Positions 1 to 9,529 of a stretch of 39,385 nt of DNA are shown here, one piece after another. Both the position numbers and the translations under genes were made by a program. Within the stretch, counting starts at the first letter, position 1. Every line of letters begins with the position of its first letter. Origin of the DNA: a bacterium BMS3Bbin13 (GTDB lineage: Bacteria; Pseudomonadota; Gammaproteobacteria; 21-64-14); contig BDTW01000040.1 of assembly GCA_002897735.1 (NCBI GenBank), forward strand, positions 1 to 39,385, in the 5' to 3' direction. The notes under the pieces were generated by a model that had not been told where the DNA came from, searched no databases, and saw only the letters and a program-made list of their open reading frames with translations.

Positions 1-2458
1 CCAGCGCCCACGCGAACTCCCCCACCCGCAGCGCCCCGCTCAAGCGCCCGCTGCCCTTCAACGTGTGGAACGAGCGCCGGATCGTCCCGAGCACCTCCCG
101 GTCCTGCGGCTGCGCCCGCCAGCGCGGAAACTGCTCGCGCAGCGACGCCAACTCCTCATCCGCCTCCTCGATAAAGATCTCGAGAATCTCCGGGTCCACT
201 TCCTCCCCCAGTACCGGCGGAAGTTCCACCACCTCGACCCCATCGTCCGCGCGCGCGCCCGCAACCGGCGATTCCGATTCCCCGCCCGCCTCCGGCCCCA
301 CACCCGGACCAGACTCCATGTCCGGGGCGGGCCCCTCGTCCGGGGCGGGTCCCTCGTCCAGGGCAGACTCCTCGTCCGGGGCAGACTCCTCGTCCAGGGC
401 GGATCCCTCGTCCGGGGCGAACGCGGCCCCACCTTCCGAACCTCGCTCCGGCGCGAGCGCCACCTCCGGCGACCACGCCGATCCCGGTTCGTACGCCGGT
501 TCCCGATCCGCTTCCTCCCGTCCCGCGTCCTGATCCTGTTCATCTTCGGGGTCCGCTGCGGCCGGTGCCGCGGCCTCCGCCGGCTGGAGATCCGTGGTCG
601 ACTGCACGTCGGCCGGTTCTTCCGGGGTGGGGGAATCGACCTCCGTAGCCGGCATGGGTCCGGCTTCACCACCACCCCCGCCCGACGACACACCAAGGCG
701 GCGCAACCCGTCCTCCACTTGGTCCAGGATGGCCTCCCGGTCCCTGCGGCGCTCGACGACGGCCTCGAGGTAATACTCGATCCCGGCGATGACCTCCGCG
801 AGCGCTTCCTGGTCGGTCGTCTCGGGGGTACCCTCGCCGCCTGTCAGTCGCGTGGACACATAATCGGCCAGGGCCTGTACGGATCCGGCGGCGCGCGACA
901 GATCAAGGATCTGGAAGCTGCCTTTGAGTTCCGCAAGCAGCCGTGGGACCTCCGCGAACGCCTCGCCACCGGGGCCGGCATCGGCATCGGTTCGGGGCGC
1001 CTGCAGGTAGGCAAGCACCGCCGCCTTGACCCGCGCGATGTCCTCGGCGGCCTCGCGCGCCATGGCCAGCATCAGGAGCCGGAACTCCGGATCGCTGACC
1101 CGACCCTGGTTGACGTGGGACTGCGCGCTGCCCGCACCCGCCTCGGCTCCCGGCGCACCGGCCTCCTCTCCGGCGCCGTCCCCGACATCCTCGTCGGGTG
1201 CCTCGGCCCCCGAGGCCATTTGATCCAGCGATGCCTCCACCAGCAGGATGGCCTCGGCGATCTCGGTGAATTCCTCATCGCCCGGATCGACATCGCCCTC
1301 GGCGATCGCCTGGACGCGATCCGCCTGCTCCTGAGCGATCCGCCGCAGGGAACCCAGCGCCAGCATGCCAAAGGTGTCCGCCACCCGCCGCAGGATCTCC
1401 GGCACCCGGGCCAGGTCCTCGGGATCGCGCGGCGCGCTGCGCACATAGAGATCGAGACTGTCCTTGACGGCGGTAAGATCCTCCTTGACCGCCTCGGAGA
1501 CCGCGCGCAGGGAGTCGATTCCCGGCCCCATGATTCCACCGCCGGCGAACGCCTCGCGCGGCAGGAGCCGCTCCAGTTCGAATGCGTCCTTCAGGGCCCG
1601 CACCCGCTCGCCCCCGTCCGCGGCGCGCGCGACGTAGTAGAGGAGATTGCGCAACAGATCCGGCGACAGTTCCGCGGCGAGGCCCGCCTCGCCATCGTCG
1701 ATCAGCCGCTTGATCCGGCGATCCACCTGCCCGAGCAGCAGCTTCACCGAGACGCTCGCATCGAGCGCGCCCGCGCGCAGGGCCTCCACCAGACCGGCGC
1801 TGACCCACCACAGCCGGCGCACCGGCTCGAGCTGCGTGACTTGATCGAGGTGCTCGATGACCGCCAGGATCCGATCGAGACCGTCCTCGGGATCGCTCCC
1901 CCGGTACCAGCCGAGCAGGCCGAGCTGCAGGTCGTGACGCAGGCGGCACAGCAGCCGGTGCAACTCGCCGGAGTCGCGCGCAAACGCCTCGCGCTCGCGC
2001 GGCGGCGGCACCGGCACCGTGAGGTCGGGGTTGAACAGCGCGCTCTCCGAGAGCAGCGGCTCCCCGCGCAGGGCGCGCACGTCGTTGAGCAGCGGCAACA
2101 GGACGATGGGCACGTCCGGGTGTCCGGCCTGCACGTGGTCGAGGTAGTCGGGCAGTTGCAGGATGCCGCGCATGAGGACCTCGTAGGCCTCGCCCCTGCG
2201 CTCCACGGTCTCGTCCAGGAGCGCGCGGCCGAGTCCCTCGAGTTCCTCGGCGAGCAGTGCGGCGCCGTCCACCTCGACCATCTGCAGCGTTCCGCGCGCC
2301 TGATGCAGGTAGGTCGCGCAAAACTGCAACTGCGAGGCGTCGCTGGTATTCTCGACGAATGCCTCCAGCGCGAGACGCGCCTGGCGGATCGTCTCGTCGA
2401 GTTCCTTCTTCACCCAGTTCAGGGCGCTGTGGTCCATTCCTTCGTTGCGCGGCATCAT
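1..2458 (-). CDS. chpA: ChpA-type hybrid chemosensory histidine kinase, N-terminal part (3' end beyond window)
   Basis: Sensor kinase of the Pil-Chp system that controls type IV pilus activity; in Pseudomonas, ChpA carries several Hpt domains, a CheA-like kinase and a receiver. About 819 N-terminal residues are visible and the frame runs off the left edge. The first part resembles the FimL-like N-terminal region of ChpA. Near the edge, around residues 792-804, the sequence SFHTLKGSG is a histidine phosphotransfer motif, with the phosphorylatable His at about residue 798. A long acidic linker (about residues 600-740) includes an 18-nt repeat. The start is the first of two adjacent ATG codons, preceded by AAGGA about 8 nt upstream. 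It lies 11 nt downstream of the cheR stop, so it is the last visible gene of the pilGHIJK-chpA operon. The kinase and receiver domains cannot be checked here. Confidence 0.92.
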   Translation of the reverse strand, partial: MMPRNEGMDHSALNWVKKELDETIRQARLALEAFVENTSDASQLQFCATYLHQARGTLQMVEVDGAALLAEELEGLGRALLDETVERRGEAYEVLMRGILQLPDYLDHVQAGHPDVPIVLLPLLNDVRALRGEPLLSESALFNPDLTVPVPPPREREAFARDSGELHRLLCRLRHDLQLGLLGWYRGSDPEDGLDRILAVIEHLDQVTQLEPVRRLWWVSAGLVEALRAGALDASVSVKLLLGQVDRRIKRLIDDGEAGLAAELSPDLLRNLLYYVARAADGGERVRALKDAFELERLLPREAFAGGGIMGPGIDSLRAVSEAVKEDLTAVKDSLDLYVRSAPRDPEDLARVPEILRRVADTFGMLALGSLRRIAQEQADRVQAIAEGDVDPGDEEFTEIAEAILLVEASLDQMASGAEAPDEDVGDGAGEEAGAPGAEAGAGSAQSHVNQGRVSDPEFRLLMLAMAREAAEDIARVKAAVLAYLQAPRTDADAGPGGEAFAEVPRLLAELKGSFQILDLSRAAGSVQALADYVSTRLTGGEGTPETTDQEALAEVIAGIEYYLEAVVERRRDREAILDQVEDGLRRLGVSSGGGGGEAGPMPATEVDSPTPEEPADVQSTTDLQPAEAAAPAAADPEDEQDQDAGREEADREPAYEPGSAWSPEVALAPERGSEGGAAFAPDEGSALDEESAPDEESALDEGPAPDEGPAPDMESGPGVGPEAGGESESPVAGARADDGVEVVELPPVLGEEVDPEILEIFIEEADEELASLREQFPRWRAQPQDREVLGTIRRSFHTLKGSGRLSGALRVGEFAWAL
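321..428. repeat. 18-bp tandem repeat inside chpA (six units)
   Basis: Six consecutive 18-nt units of the form TCC(G/A)GGGCGGG(T/C)CCCTCG run in register. On the coding strand they encode an acidic hexapeptide, (S/P)A(P/L)DE(G/E), in the linker before the visible Hpt domain. The last unit is degenerate. The unit length is a multiple of three, so copy-number change would keep the frame. Confidence 0.85.
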
Positions 2459-2469
2459 GCGCTGATTCC

Positions 2470-3372
2470 TTATCCGTTGTGTTCGGCGTCGTCGCGCCGC
2501 CGGTAGGCCAGGGTGTCGGGATAGACGACCCGTTCCATGCCGGGGTTGCGCCAGGCGAGCAGATCGCCCGGCGCGAGCACCAGGCCGCCGCCGGGGCGCA
2601 GATGGTCGGCCAACCGCCCCACCAGTTCCATACGCCGCGTGCGATCCAGGTAGATCAACACGTTCTGGCACAGGATCAGATTCATCTTCGGGAGCGGCGA
2701 ACACTCGAGGTCGAGCACGTTCATGTATGCGAAGCACACCCGGCGGCGAAGCGCGTCGCGGACCTGCGACCGCTGGTCGTCGAGGCGATTGAAGTAGCGC
2801 GCGCGCAGGGGAGGCGGTACGTCCTTGAGCCGCGCCGCCCCGTAGACCCCGAGCCGCCCGACGCCGAGGGCGGCATAGCTGATATCGGTGGCGGTCACTC
2901 CGAAGTAATACTCACCGCCCAGGCCGCTCAGGTGCTCGTCGATCAGCATCGCGAGGCCGTAGGGTTCCTCCCCGGTGGCGCAGCCGATGCTCCAGGCGTT
3001 GTACGAATGCGGCCCCGGACCGGCCGCTCCCTCGATCGGCAGAAACCGTTCGCGGATGAGCCGAAAGCTGGGCGGGTGACGGAAGAAGCGTGTCTCGTGC
3101 ACCGTGAGCCGATCGAGCAGCACCGCCCACTCCACCGCCCCGTGACGGCCCGCCAGCAGAAACTCGTGGTACTCCTGAAGATCGTCGCAGCCGATCTCGC
3201 GCATACGCAGCGCAATGCTGGTCGCCAGAAACGACTTGCGCTCCGGCGGCACGACGATGCCGGTACGCTCCTCCAGCAGTTGCGCCCACTGCCGGAACTG
3301 CCCGTCGGTCATCGCAGGCAGGGAACCGGGACGTGGAGACCCGCTGAACCGCACGTTTTCACTCGCCGCCAT
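2470..3372 (-). CDS. pilK: CheR-type methyltransferase (PilK)
   Basis: S-adenosylmethionine-dependent methyltransferase that methylates glutamates on the chemoreceptor, here presumably PilJ next door. The CheR family is clear: an N-terminal helical domain, then LTVHETRFFRHP around residue 90, the SAM-binding motif SIGCATGEEPYGLAM around residue 128, ATDIS, and NLILCQNVLIYL late in the protein. The length (about 300 aa) is normal for CheR. An upstream in-frame GTG at 3375 is directly adjacent to the ATG at 3372; I chose the ATG. Seventeen to twenty nucleotides separate it from pilJ, and chpA follows after 11 nt, so it is co-transcribed with both. Confidence 0.9.
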   Translation of the reverse strand: MAASENVRFSGSPRPGSLPAMTDGQFRQWAQLLEERTGIVVPPERKSFLATSIALRMREIGCDDLQEYHEFLLAGRHGAVEWAVLLDRLTVHETRFFRHPPSFRLIRERFLPIEGAAGPGPHSYNAWSIGCATGEEPYGLAMLIDEHLSGLGGEYYFGVTATDISYAALGVGRLGVYGAARLKDVPPPLRARYFNRLDDQRSQVRDALRRRVCFAYMNVLDLECSPLPKMNLILCQNVLIYLDRTRRMELVGRLADHLRPGGGLVLAPGDLLAWRNPGMERVVYPDTLAYRRRDDAEHNG

Positions 3373-3392
3373 CACCGATCGGCACCTGAGCC

Positions 3393-5441
3393 TTACTCCG
3401 GAAGCTTGAAGCCGGCGACCGACTTGCGTAACTCGTTGGCGAGGTCGGCCAAGTTGCCGATCGACGTCGCCGTCTCGTTCGTGCCGGTCGCAGTCTGGGT
3501 CGTGATATCCAGGATCGAGTTCATCGTATCGGAGATGTCGACCGAAGCCTGGGCCTGTTGGCGCGCCGCATCCGAGATGTTCTGAATGAGATCCGCCAGC
3601 TGATCGGACACGCTCTCGATCTCGGCCAGGGCCTCGCCCGCGCTCTCGGCGAGCCTCGCCCCGCTGACGACGCCCGAGGTGCTCTCCTCCATGGAGATCA
3701 CCGCCTCGTTGGTGTCGGTCTGAATGGTCTTCACCAGCGCCTCGATCTGCTTGGTGGCGCTGCCCGAACGTTCCGCGAGACGCTGCACCTCGTCGGCGAC
3801 GACCGCGAAACCGCGGCCCGCCTCGCCGGCCATGGCCGCCTGGATGGCGGCGTTCAGCGCCAGGATGTTGGTCTGGTCGGCGATGTCGTTGATCAGTTCG
3901 ACGATGTCGCCGATCTCCTGGGAACTCTCACCCAGGCGTTTGATACGCTTGGAGGTCTCCTGGATCTGCTCGCGGATGGTGTCCATGCCCTGGATGGTGC
4001 GCCGTACCGCCTCGGCGCCGTTGTGGGCGAGGAGTACCGACTGCTGCGCCACCCCGGCCGACTCGGACGCGTTGCGCGAGACGTGCTCGATGGAGGCGGT
4101 CATCTCGTTGACCGCCGAGCTGGCCCCGGTGATCTGCTGCGCCTGACGGTCGCTGGCCTCGGCCAGGTGCATGGCCGTCGCCTGCGTCTCCTGCGCCGCC
4201 GAAGAGACCTGCACGGTGGTCTCGTTGATGGTGCTGACCAGACCGCGCATGGCGTCCACGGCGTAGTTGATGGAATCGGCGATCGCGCCGGTCATGTCCT
4301 CGGTGACCGTGGCGTGGACCGTGAGATCCCCGTCGGCCAGCGTGCTCAGTTCGTCGAGCAGGCGCAGGATGGCCTGCTGGTTGCGCTCGTTCCGGTTCGC
4401 TTCATTTTCGTACTGGCGCGTGGCGGCCTTCTTCAGCTCCCAACCGAGGACACCGAGCAGGATCAGCGCGACCCCGCCCAGTTCAAAGGGCAGTTCGCTC
4501 GAGATCACCCGCTTCTTGGGCGCCGAGGCGTAGGCCGCGACGAGCTGGTCGGCGAGCGTCGACAACTGGGTCGCCTGCGCGGCCGCACGGGCGGAGGCCT
4601 CGCGGATCCGGAACAATTTCGAGGTCCGGGCGAGTGCGCCCGAGAGTTCGCGGTTGAGTTCATCGGTGAACTTCACCGCCCGCAGCAGATCGGCCCGTGC
4701 GGCCCGATCGGTGATCGGCTTGATTTTCAGCCCGTGGTCGCCGTTGAGCAGCGCCTGCTGGACGCGGTTGAAGCGGGTGATGTTGCGCCCGAACCGGTCC
4801 GCGGCCTGCGCCCCGGACTGGCCGCCCCGGAAGATCTTGCGCAGGTTGTTCTGCATCCGATCGAGCAGCGCCGACTGGCGGCTGGCCACGACCACCAGCG
4901 CATTGCCGACCTTGGACCGCACCGTCCGACCGGTGAGCCGCTCATATCCGATCCAGACGAGCTGTTGATAGATCGCGGAGATCTTGGGGATGGTCTGATC
5001 CACCCGCTTGAGGGACCGGTCGACGGAAGTGACCGTGATCCCGCCGGCGAGGATGGCGTCCACGTTTTTGCGCACCGAGCCCCAGGTGGTGGACAGCAGG
5101 TCGAGGGCCGGGCGTACGCTCTCCGGCGGCAACCCGGTGTCGGGACCGCCGTTGCGCAGGCGGTCGAGGTTGCGCTGGAACCGATCGCGGTCCACGCGCA
5201 GCTGCGCCATGGCGTCCGGCTGGCCGCGGGCGGCCTCCAGGGACTCGATCGCGATGCGCTGAGCCAGGCCCCGTTCCTGGTGCACTTGGTCGACGGCCAT
5301 CTGATCGAGGCCGTTCTGGCGGATCGTATACACGATCGACGCCGCCATGGCGGCGAACAGAACGACCACCAAGGCGATCAGATAGACCAGGGCCTTGTTC
5401 GTACCCAGTCGTCCGAAATAGTCGCCGCTTCGTGCCTTCAT
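3393..5441 (-). CDS. pilJ: PilJ, methyl-accepting receptor of the type IV pilus system
   Basis: Inner-membrane chemoreceptor that feeds the Pil-Chp kinase. At 682 aa it is a usual length for PilJ. A transmembrane helix lies at about residues 18-40, a long periplasmic helical domain follows, and a second membrane helix lies around residue 320. A coiled-coil cytoplasmic signalling region follows. The hairpin tip, [20 protein letters not shown], starts near residue 521 and is the MCP signature in its PilJ form. The C-terminus lacks a CheR/CheB docking pentapeptide. It is flanked by pilI upstream (90-nt gap) and cheR/pilK downstream. Confidence 0.95.
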   Translation of the reverse strand: MKARSGDYFGRLGTNKALVYLIALVVVLFAAMAASIVYTIRQNGLDQMAVDQVHQERGLAQRIAIESLEAARGQPDAMAQLRVDRDRFQRNLDRLRNGGPDTGLPPESVRPALDLLSTTWGSVRKNVDAILAGGITVTSVDRSLKRVDQTIPKISAIYQQLVWIGYERLTGRTVRSKVGNALVVVASRQSALLDRMQNNLRKIFRGGQSGAQAADRFGRNITRFNRVQQALLNGDHGLKIKPITDRAARADLLRAVKFTDELNRELSGALARTSKLFRIREASARAAAQATQLSTLADQLVAAYASAPKKRVISSELPFELGGVALILLGVLGWELKKAATRQYENEANRNERNQQAILRLLDELSTLADGDLTVHATVTEDMTGAIADSINYAVDAMRGLVSTINETTVQVSSAAQETQATAMHLAEASDRQAQQITGASSAVNEMTASIEHVSRNASESAGVAQQSVLLAHNGAEAVRRTIQGMDTIREQIQETSKRIKRLGESSQEIGDIVELINDIADQTNILALNAAIQAAMAGEAGRGFAVVADEVQRLAERSGSATKQIEALVKTIQTDTNEAVISMEESTSGVVSGARLAESAGEALAEIESVSDQLADLIQNISDAARQQAQASVDISDTMNSILDITTQTATGTNETATSIGNLADLANELRKSVAGFKLPE

Positions 5442-5531
5442 CGTTGCTCTCCTTTACAAGCCTCCCCGATGCCGTCGGCCGACACCGGGTCTACGCAACT
5501 CCCGTACCGGAGAGCGCACCGCGCCCCGGAC

Positions 5532-6095
5532 TCATACCGCCACCTGCAGGAACCGCGGGCTCTCCGCCAGCGCATGCAGGCTGAAGATCGCCCAGTGCTC
5601 ACCGCCCTTGCGGAACGCGTAGGTGATGTAGGGGCGCACCCCCTCGTCCACATCGGGCAGGATGCCGGTCCGCTCCTCTTCCAGGAAATGTCGGATCCCA
5701 AATACCTCGTCCACCAGGAGTCCCGCGAGCACTCCGTCGTGATGCACCACCAACGCGCGGGTGGTGCGATCGGATGACGTGCGGCCGCGCCCAAGGTAGC
5801 CCTGCAGATCCATGATCGGCAGCAGGTTGCCGCGCACGTTCGCGACCCCCTTCACCCAGGGTTTGGCCATCGGAACCCGGGACACTTCCGGGTGGGTCAG
5901 GATCTCGGACACCTCGGACAGCGGCGCCACCAGGGTCTCCGCCCCGATCCGGAAGCCGATGCCGGTCCAGATCCCCTTGACCTCCGTCTGACGCGGCAGG
6001 CCCGCGGCATGCGCGCGGCTGCGCCGCTCGATCTCGATCAGTAACGCGAACGGATCGCCGGGACAGTGGTCTTCTGGAAGCGCCCCCTGCTGCAT
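5532..6095 (-). CDS. pilI: PilI, CheW-like adaptor
   Basis: Adaptor protein of the CheW family that couples the PilJ receptor to the ChpA kinase. It has 187 aa with a single CheW domain from about residue 40 to the end. Recognisable segments are GIGFRIGAETLVAPLSEVSE, the turn VKGVANVRGNLLPIMDL typical of CheW, and the VDEVFGIRHF strand. The ATG start lies only 4 nt after the pilH stop, which supports translational coupling. No membrane segment is visible, so it should act in the cytoplasm at the receptor array. Confidence 0.93.
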   Translation of the reverse strand: MQQGALPEDHCPGDPFALLIEIERRSRAHAAGLPRQTEVKGIWTGIGFRIGAETLVAPLSEVSEILTHPEVSRVPMAKPWVKGVANVRGNLLPIMDLQGYLGRGRTSSDRTTRALVVHHDGVLAGLLVDEVFGIRHFLEEERTGILPDVDEGVRPYITYAFRKGGEHWAIFSLHALAESPRFLQVAV

Positions 6096-6099
6096 GGTC

Positions 6100-6465
6100 C
6101 TATGCGTCCAATACCGTCTTGATCTTGCTGAGCAGTTCCTGTTCGGTCACCGGCTTGGTGATGTACTCCCGGGCTCCCTGGCGCAACCCCCACATCTTGT
6201 CGGTTTCCTGATCCTTGGTGCTGATGATGATCACCGGGATCGCCGAGGTGCCCGGATCCTTGCTGAGCTGGCGGGTCGCCTGGAAGCCGTTCAGGCCGGG
6301 CATGACGATATCCATGAGGATCACATCCGGTTTCTCGGCCTGCGCCTTGGCGATGCCGTCTTCGCCGTCGGCCGCGGACGAGGCCTGGAAGCCGTTCTTC
6401 TCGAGCATGGTCTTGAGGACGTGCACCTCGGTGGGCGAATCATCCACGATCAAAACATGTGCCAT
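6100..6465 (-). CDS. pilH: PilH, CheY-like response regulator
   Basis: Single-domain receiver of the Pil-Chp pathway. In Pseudomonas, PilH opposes or drains PilG signalling and is linked to retraction. The 121 aa form one receiver domain. It opens with HVLIVDDSPTEVH (acidic pair), has the phospho-acceptor Asp in VILMDIVMPGLNG around residue 52, and the conserved Lys in YITKPVTEQEL. I placed the start at the ATG at 6465, which has AGGAG 8 nt upstream; an in-frame codon 30 nt further upstream lacks such a site. It has no output domain. Confidence 0.94.
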   Translation of the reverse strand: MAHVLIVDDSPTEVHVLKTMLEKNGFQASSAADGEDGIAKAQAEKPDVILMDIVMPGLNGFQATRQLSKDPGTSAIPVIIISTKDQETDKMWGLRQGAREYITKPVTEQELLSKIKTVLDA

Positions 6466-6547
6466 CGCTAGATCTCCTGTTGAAGTCCCAACCAACCCCT
6501 GTTACGCCCACCATGCCCTGCGCCGTCGTCCGCTCGTGCGCCGCCGT

Positions 6548-6985
6548 TCAGGCGGGCTCCCGGACCACGTAGTCACGAATCGCCTGCAACAGTTCCTCAC
6601 GGGTGAAGGGCTTGGTCAGGTACTGCTCCGAACCCACGATGCGCCCCCGGGCGCGGTCGAACAGGCCGTCCTTGCTCGACAACATGATCACCGGCGTCGA
6701 CCTGAACACCTGGTTGTGCTTGATGAGCGCGCAGGTCTGATACCCGTCCAGCCGCGGCATCATGATGTCGACGAAGATGATGTCCGGGCGCTGGTCGGCG
6801 ATCTTGGCGAGCGCCTCGAATCCGTCGGTCGCCGTGATCACCTCGCAACCCTCCTTCTTGAGAAGGGTCTCCGCGGTGCGGCGAATCGTCTTGCTGTCGT
6901 CGATGACCATCACCTTGAATCCTGCAAGGGCATGCGCCGTCACTTCGCCTTCCGCCACGGTGTGCTCCTGTCCAAGTGTGCTCAT
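6548..6985 (-). CDS. pilG: PilG, CheY-like response regulator
   Basis: Receiver protein that promotes pilus extension downstream of ChpA in Pseudomonas. About 145 aa. After a short, variable N-terminal tail come VMVIDDSKTIRRTAETLLKK, the acceptor Asp in IIFVDIMMPRLDGYQTC, and YLTKPFTREELL. The match to Pseudomonas PilG over the core is nearly word for word. The start at 6985 has GGAG-type purines about 10 nt upstream; the open frame continues 30 nt further upstream. This is the first gene of the pilGHIJK-chpA operon, and its promoter should lie in the divergent gap to gshB. Confidence 0.94.
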   Translation of the reverse strand: MSTLGQEHTVAEGEVTAHALAGFKVMVIDDSKTIRRTAETLLKKEGCEVITATDGFEALAKIADQRPDIIFVDIMMPRLDGYQTCALIKHNQVFRSTPVIMLSSKDGLFDRARGRIVGSEQYLTKPFTREELLQAIRDYVVREPA

Positions 6986-7349
6986 GCCGCCGCTCCGCTC
7001 CGCCCCGGATGCCACCGGATGTCCTCGAACCTATCTCTTCCACCGACCCGGTACCGCGACGGGAACCGGGTCGGGACCGGGTCCGGATCGACCCGTTTCG
7101 CTGCGCCGCCGGATTGCGCTATCATGGCGGGTACGGTCGGTTGGCCCTCACGGCCCCTATCGGCGTGGTTTCACGAAACTTTATCCGATGACTCCGTCCC
7201 CCCCGAGCCGCCCGCCGATACCCTCTCCGCCCCGCCCCGCGGGCCGCCGGACCCGGCCGACGACGACCGGACCCGCCTCCCGTTGCGTATCGGCGTGCCC
7301 CGGCGGGAGCTTGAACCCACGCCGTACGACCGGCCGGGGGGCGACCTGA
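6986..7349. promoter_or_regulatory. Divergent intergenic region pilG / gshB
   Basis: This 364-bp gap separates the minus-strand pil operon from the plus-strand gshB block, so it should carry both promoters. I see no convincing -35/-10 pair; the best plus-strand -10-like hexamer is TATCAT near 7120, with a poor -35. The open frames crossing the gap have no start signal or family resemblance. I find no RNA gene in it. Confidence 0.35.
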
Positions 7350-8297
7350 ATGACCGTGCGACTCGGAGTGGTGATGGACCCGATCGGGTCCATCAAACCC
7401 GCCAAAGACAGTACCCTGGCGATGCTCCTGGCGGCCGCCGCGCGCGGCTGGGAACTGCACTATCTCGAACCGGGAGACCTGTTCATCCGCGACGGACGCG
7501 CCTTCGGGCGGACCCGGGCGTTGCGGGTGTTCGACGACCCCGAGCGCTGGTACGAGTTGGGGGAGCGTCGCACGCCGGCCCTCGCCGAGTTGCAGGTGAT
7601 CCTGATGCGCAAGGACCCGCCGCTCGACATGGAGTACCTCTACACCACGCAGATCCTGGAACGCGCCGAGTACGAAGGGTGCCTGGTGGTCAACCGGCCG
7701 GCGGGCCTGCGCGACGTCAACGAGAAACTCTACACGGCGTGGTTTCCCGAGTGCTGCCCGCCCACGCTCGTGACCCGCGACCCGGACCAGGTTCGGGAAT
7801 TCCTCGACGAAATGGGCGAGATCATCCTCAAACCGCTGCACGCCATGGGCGGCGCCTCCGTGTTTCGGGTGCGGCGCGGCGACCCCAATACCGGGGTGAT
7901 CCTCGAAACCATGCTGGAGTACGGACACCGGTTCGCGGTCGTGCAACGCTTTCTCCCCGAGATCCTGCAAGGGGACAAGCGCATCCTCCTGGTGGACGGG
8001 GAACCGGTGCCCTATGCCCTGGCCCGAATCCCGGCGCCGGGGGAATTCCGCGGCAACCTCGCGGCCGGCGGTCACGGCGAGGGGGTGGCCCTCTCGGCGC
8101 GCGAGCGCTGGATCTGCGAACGCGTCGGGCCGACGCTGCGTGAGAAGGGCCTGCTGTTCGTCGGGCTCGACGTCATCGGCGACTACCTCACGGAAATCAA
8201 CGTGACGAGTCCGACCTGCATCCGGGAACTCGACGCCCGGTACGGCCTGGACATCGCCGGCTCGCTGCTCGACCGGATCGAGACACGGCTCGGATGA
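7350..8297 (+). CDS. gshB: Glutathione synthetase
   Basis: ATP-grasp ligase for the second step of glutathione synthesis: gamma-glutamylcysteine + glycine + ATP to glutathione, in the cytosol. The length of 315 aa equals the usual bacterial GshB. The N-terminus LGVVMDPIGSIKPAKDST is diagnostic. Further family segments are VVNRPAGLRDVNEKLYT, the ATP-grasp strand IILKPLHAMGGASVFRV, a glycine-rich loop with GGHGEG, and the metal site in FVGLDVIGDYLTEINVTSPT. The ATG at 7350 opens the gene. gshB next to pilG and tonB is the Pseudomonas order. gshA is not in the window. Confidence 0.96.
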   Translation: MTVRLGVVMDPIGSIKPAKDSTLAMLLAAAARGWELHYLEPGDLFIRDGRAFGRTRALRVFDDPERWYELGERRTPALAELQVILMRKDPPLDMEYLYTTQILERAEYEGCLVVNRPAGLRDVNEKLYTAWFPECCPPTLVTRDPDQVREFLDEMGEIILKPLHAMGGASVFRVRRGDPNTGVILETMLEYGHRFAVVQRFLPEILQGDKRILLVDGEPVPYALARIPAPGEFRGNLAAGGHGEGVALSARERWICERVGPTLREKGLLFVGLDVIGDYLTEINVTSPTCIRELDARYGLDIAGSLLDRIETRLG

Positions 8298-8472
8298 GGG
8301 GTCCGCGCGACGGAAACCCCGCGGCGCGGCGGATGGGGATTCGCGAAGTGCCTCCGCCCGCGAAGGGCGACACCTTCCGGATGAACCCCGGCATGGCACG
8401 AAAGGTGCATTTTACAGGACCAAAACCGCACGGCCCGGTGGTGGCGAGCCCCGCTCCCGCCGGCGAAGCCGG

Positions 8473-8507
8473 TATACTTCCCGCGCTTGAGGGATCCGAA
8501 ACGGATC
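8473..8507 (+). promoter_or_regulatory. Possible promoter -10 and leader hairpin before tonB
   Basis: The hexamer TATACT (8473-8478) is a good -10 match about 37 nt upstream of the tonB ATG, but I see no good -35. Between it and the start codon is a perfect 6-bp inverted repeat, GATCCG-AAA-CGGATC (8493-8507), ending 7 nt before the ATG. It could be an operator or a leader hairpin covering the ribosome-binding region. No Fur-box-like sequence was recognised. Confidence 0.35.
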
Positions 8508-8514
8508 GTGACCG

Positions 8515-9420
8515 ATGCAAACCATGGCCCCGCCATCGCCGGTCGACTTCCGAACCGGTCCCGACATCGGGTCCGGAGACCGCCTGGGACTCACCCTGTT
8601 CCTGTCGGTGACGATCCACGCATTGGTGATCCTCGGCATCGGCTTCCACGGCATCCTGTCCCAGGCGCGGGAACCCACGTCGCGGCTGGATATCATCCTG
8701 GTGCGGGGCCGATCGCCCGCGCCGCCCAGGAACCCGGACTACCTGGCCCAGGCCAATCAGGACGGCGGCGGGAACGTGGCCGAGCGGGTGCGGCCCCGCA
8801 ACCCGCCGGGCGGCACCTCGCCGTTGCCGCGCCCGGGCGCGGCCCCGGTCGATACCGCGCCCGCGCACGCCGCACCGCCCGAGCGCCACCCGCGCCGGGT
8901 ACTCACCGCCACCGACTCCCGGCACCGCGTCGACAGCGCCACGAACCGCCCGCCGCAACCCCGGAGCCCGGTCCCGAACGCCGGCGAACTCATCAGCCGC
9001 AGCCTGCGCATCGCGAGCCTCACGGCCGGGTTGGACCAATCCCTCCGGTCCTATGCGCGACGCCCCCGCCAGACCTATATCTCGGCGCGCACCCAGGCCT
9101 ACAAGTACGCCAGTTACATGCAGGCGTGGGTGGCCAAGGTCGAACGCATGGGGAATCTGAACTACCCGGACGCGGCGACACGCCGCGGACTGACCGGGAC
9201 CCTGCTCCTGGACGTGGCACTGCTCCCGGACGGCCGCGTGGAGAAGATCACCCTGCTGCGCTCCTCCGGCCACAAGGTGCTGGACGACGCGGCGATCCGG
9301 ATCGTGCGCCTGTGCGCACCCTACGCGCCCTTCCCCCCGGACATCCGCAAGGACACCGACATCCTGCACATCACCCGGACCTGGCAATTTCTGGCCGGGA
9401 ATCAATTCGCCACCCGATGA
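8515..9420 (+). CDS. tonB: TonB-family energy transducer
   Basis: TonB proteins carry energy from the inner-membrane ExbB-ExbD complex to outer-membrane receptors. This 301-aa protein has the expected build. A short cytoplasmic N-terminus is followed by one membrane anchor (about residues 25-47). A long proline- and arginine-rich periplasmic stretch (about 60-155) comes next, and then a C-terminal TonB domain (about 200-295) with YPDAATRRGLTGTLLLDVAL and LRSSGHKVLDDAAI. exbB and exbD are not adjacent. The position after gshB matches the tonB paralogue near pilGHIJ in Pseudomonas, which has been linked to twitching motility, so a role in pilus function rather than iron uptake is possible (inference). 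Confidence 0.88.
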   Translation: MQTMAPPSPVDFRTGPDIGSGDRLGLTLFLSVTIHALVILGIGFHGILSQAREPTSRLDIILVRGRSPAPPRNPDYLAQANQDGGGNVAERVRPRNPPGGTSPLPRPGAAPVDTAPAHAAPPERHPRRVLTATDSRHRVDSATNRPPQPRSPVPNAGELISRSLRIASLTAGLDQSLRSYARRPRQTYISARTQAYKYASYMQAWVAKVERMGNLNYPDAATRRGLTGTLLLDVALLPDGRVEKITLLRSSGHKVLDDAAIRIVRLCAPYAPFPPDIRKDTDILHITRTWQFLAGNQFATR

Positions 9421-9529
9421 CCCGCGACGCCGCCCCGGGGCCCTTGCGGGGTCCATACATTACCCGTGGATAGGGTCCCGCCGCACCGAGGCCCTTGCGG
9501 GGGTGCGGCCGGTGCCGGATACTAGAAAT

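Noticed and set aside
65-2506. Very long plus-strand open frame opposite chpA (813 codons)
   Set aside because: It is antisense to a clear ChpA reading with an Hpt motif in frame; GC-rich codon bias keeps the opposite strand free of stops. No domain is recognisable in it.
3558-5777. Long plus-strand open frame opposite pilJ (739 codons)
   Set aside because: PilJ on the minus strand has the complete receptor signature and membrane helices; the plus frame has only a shadow composition rich in Arg, Gly and Asp.
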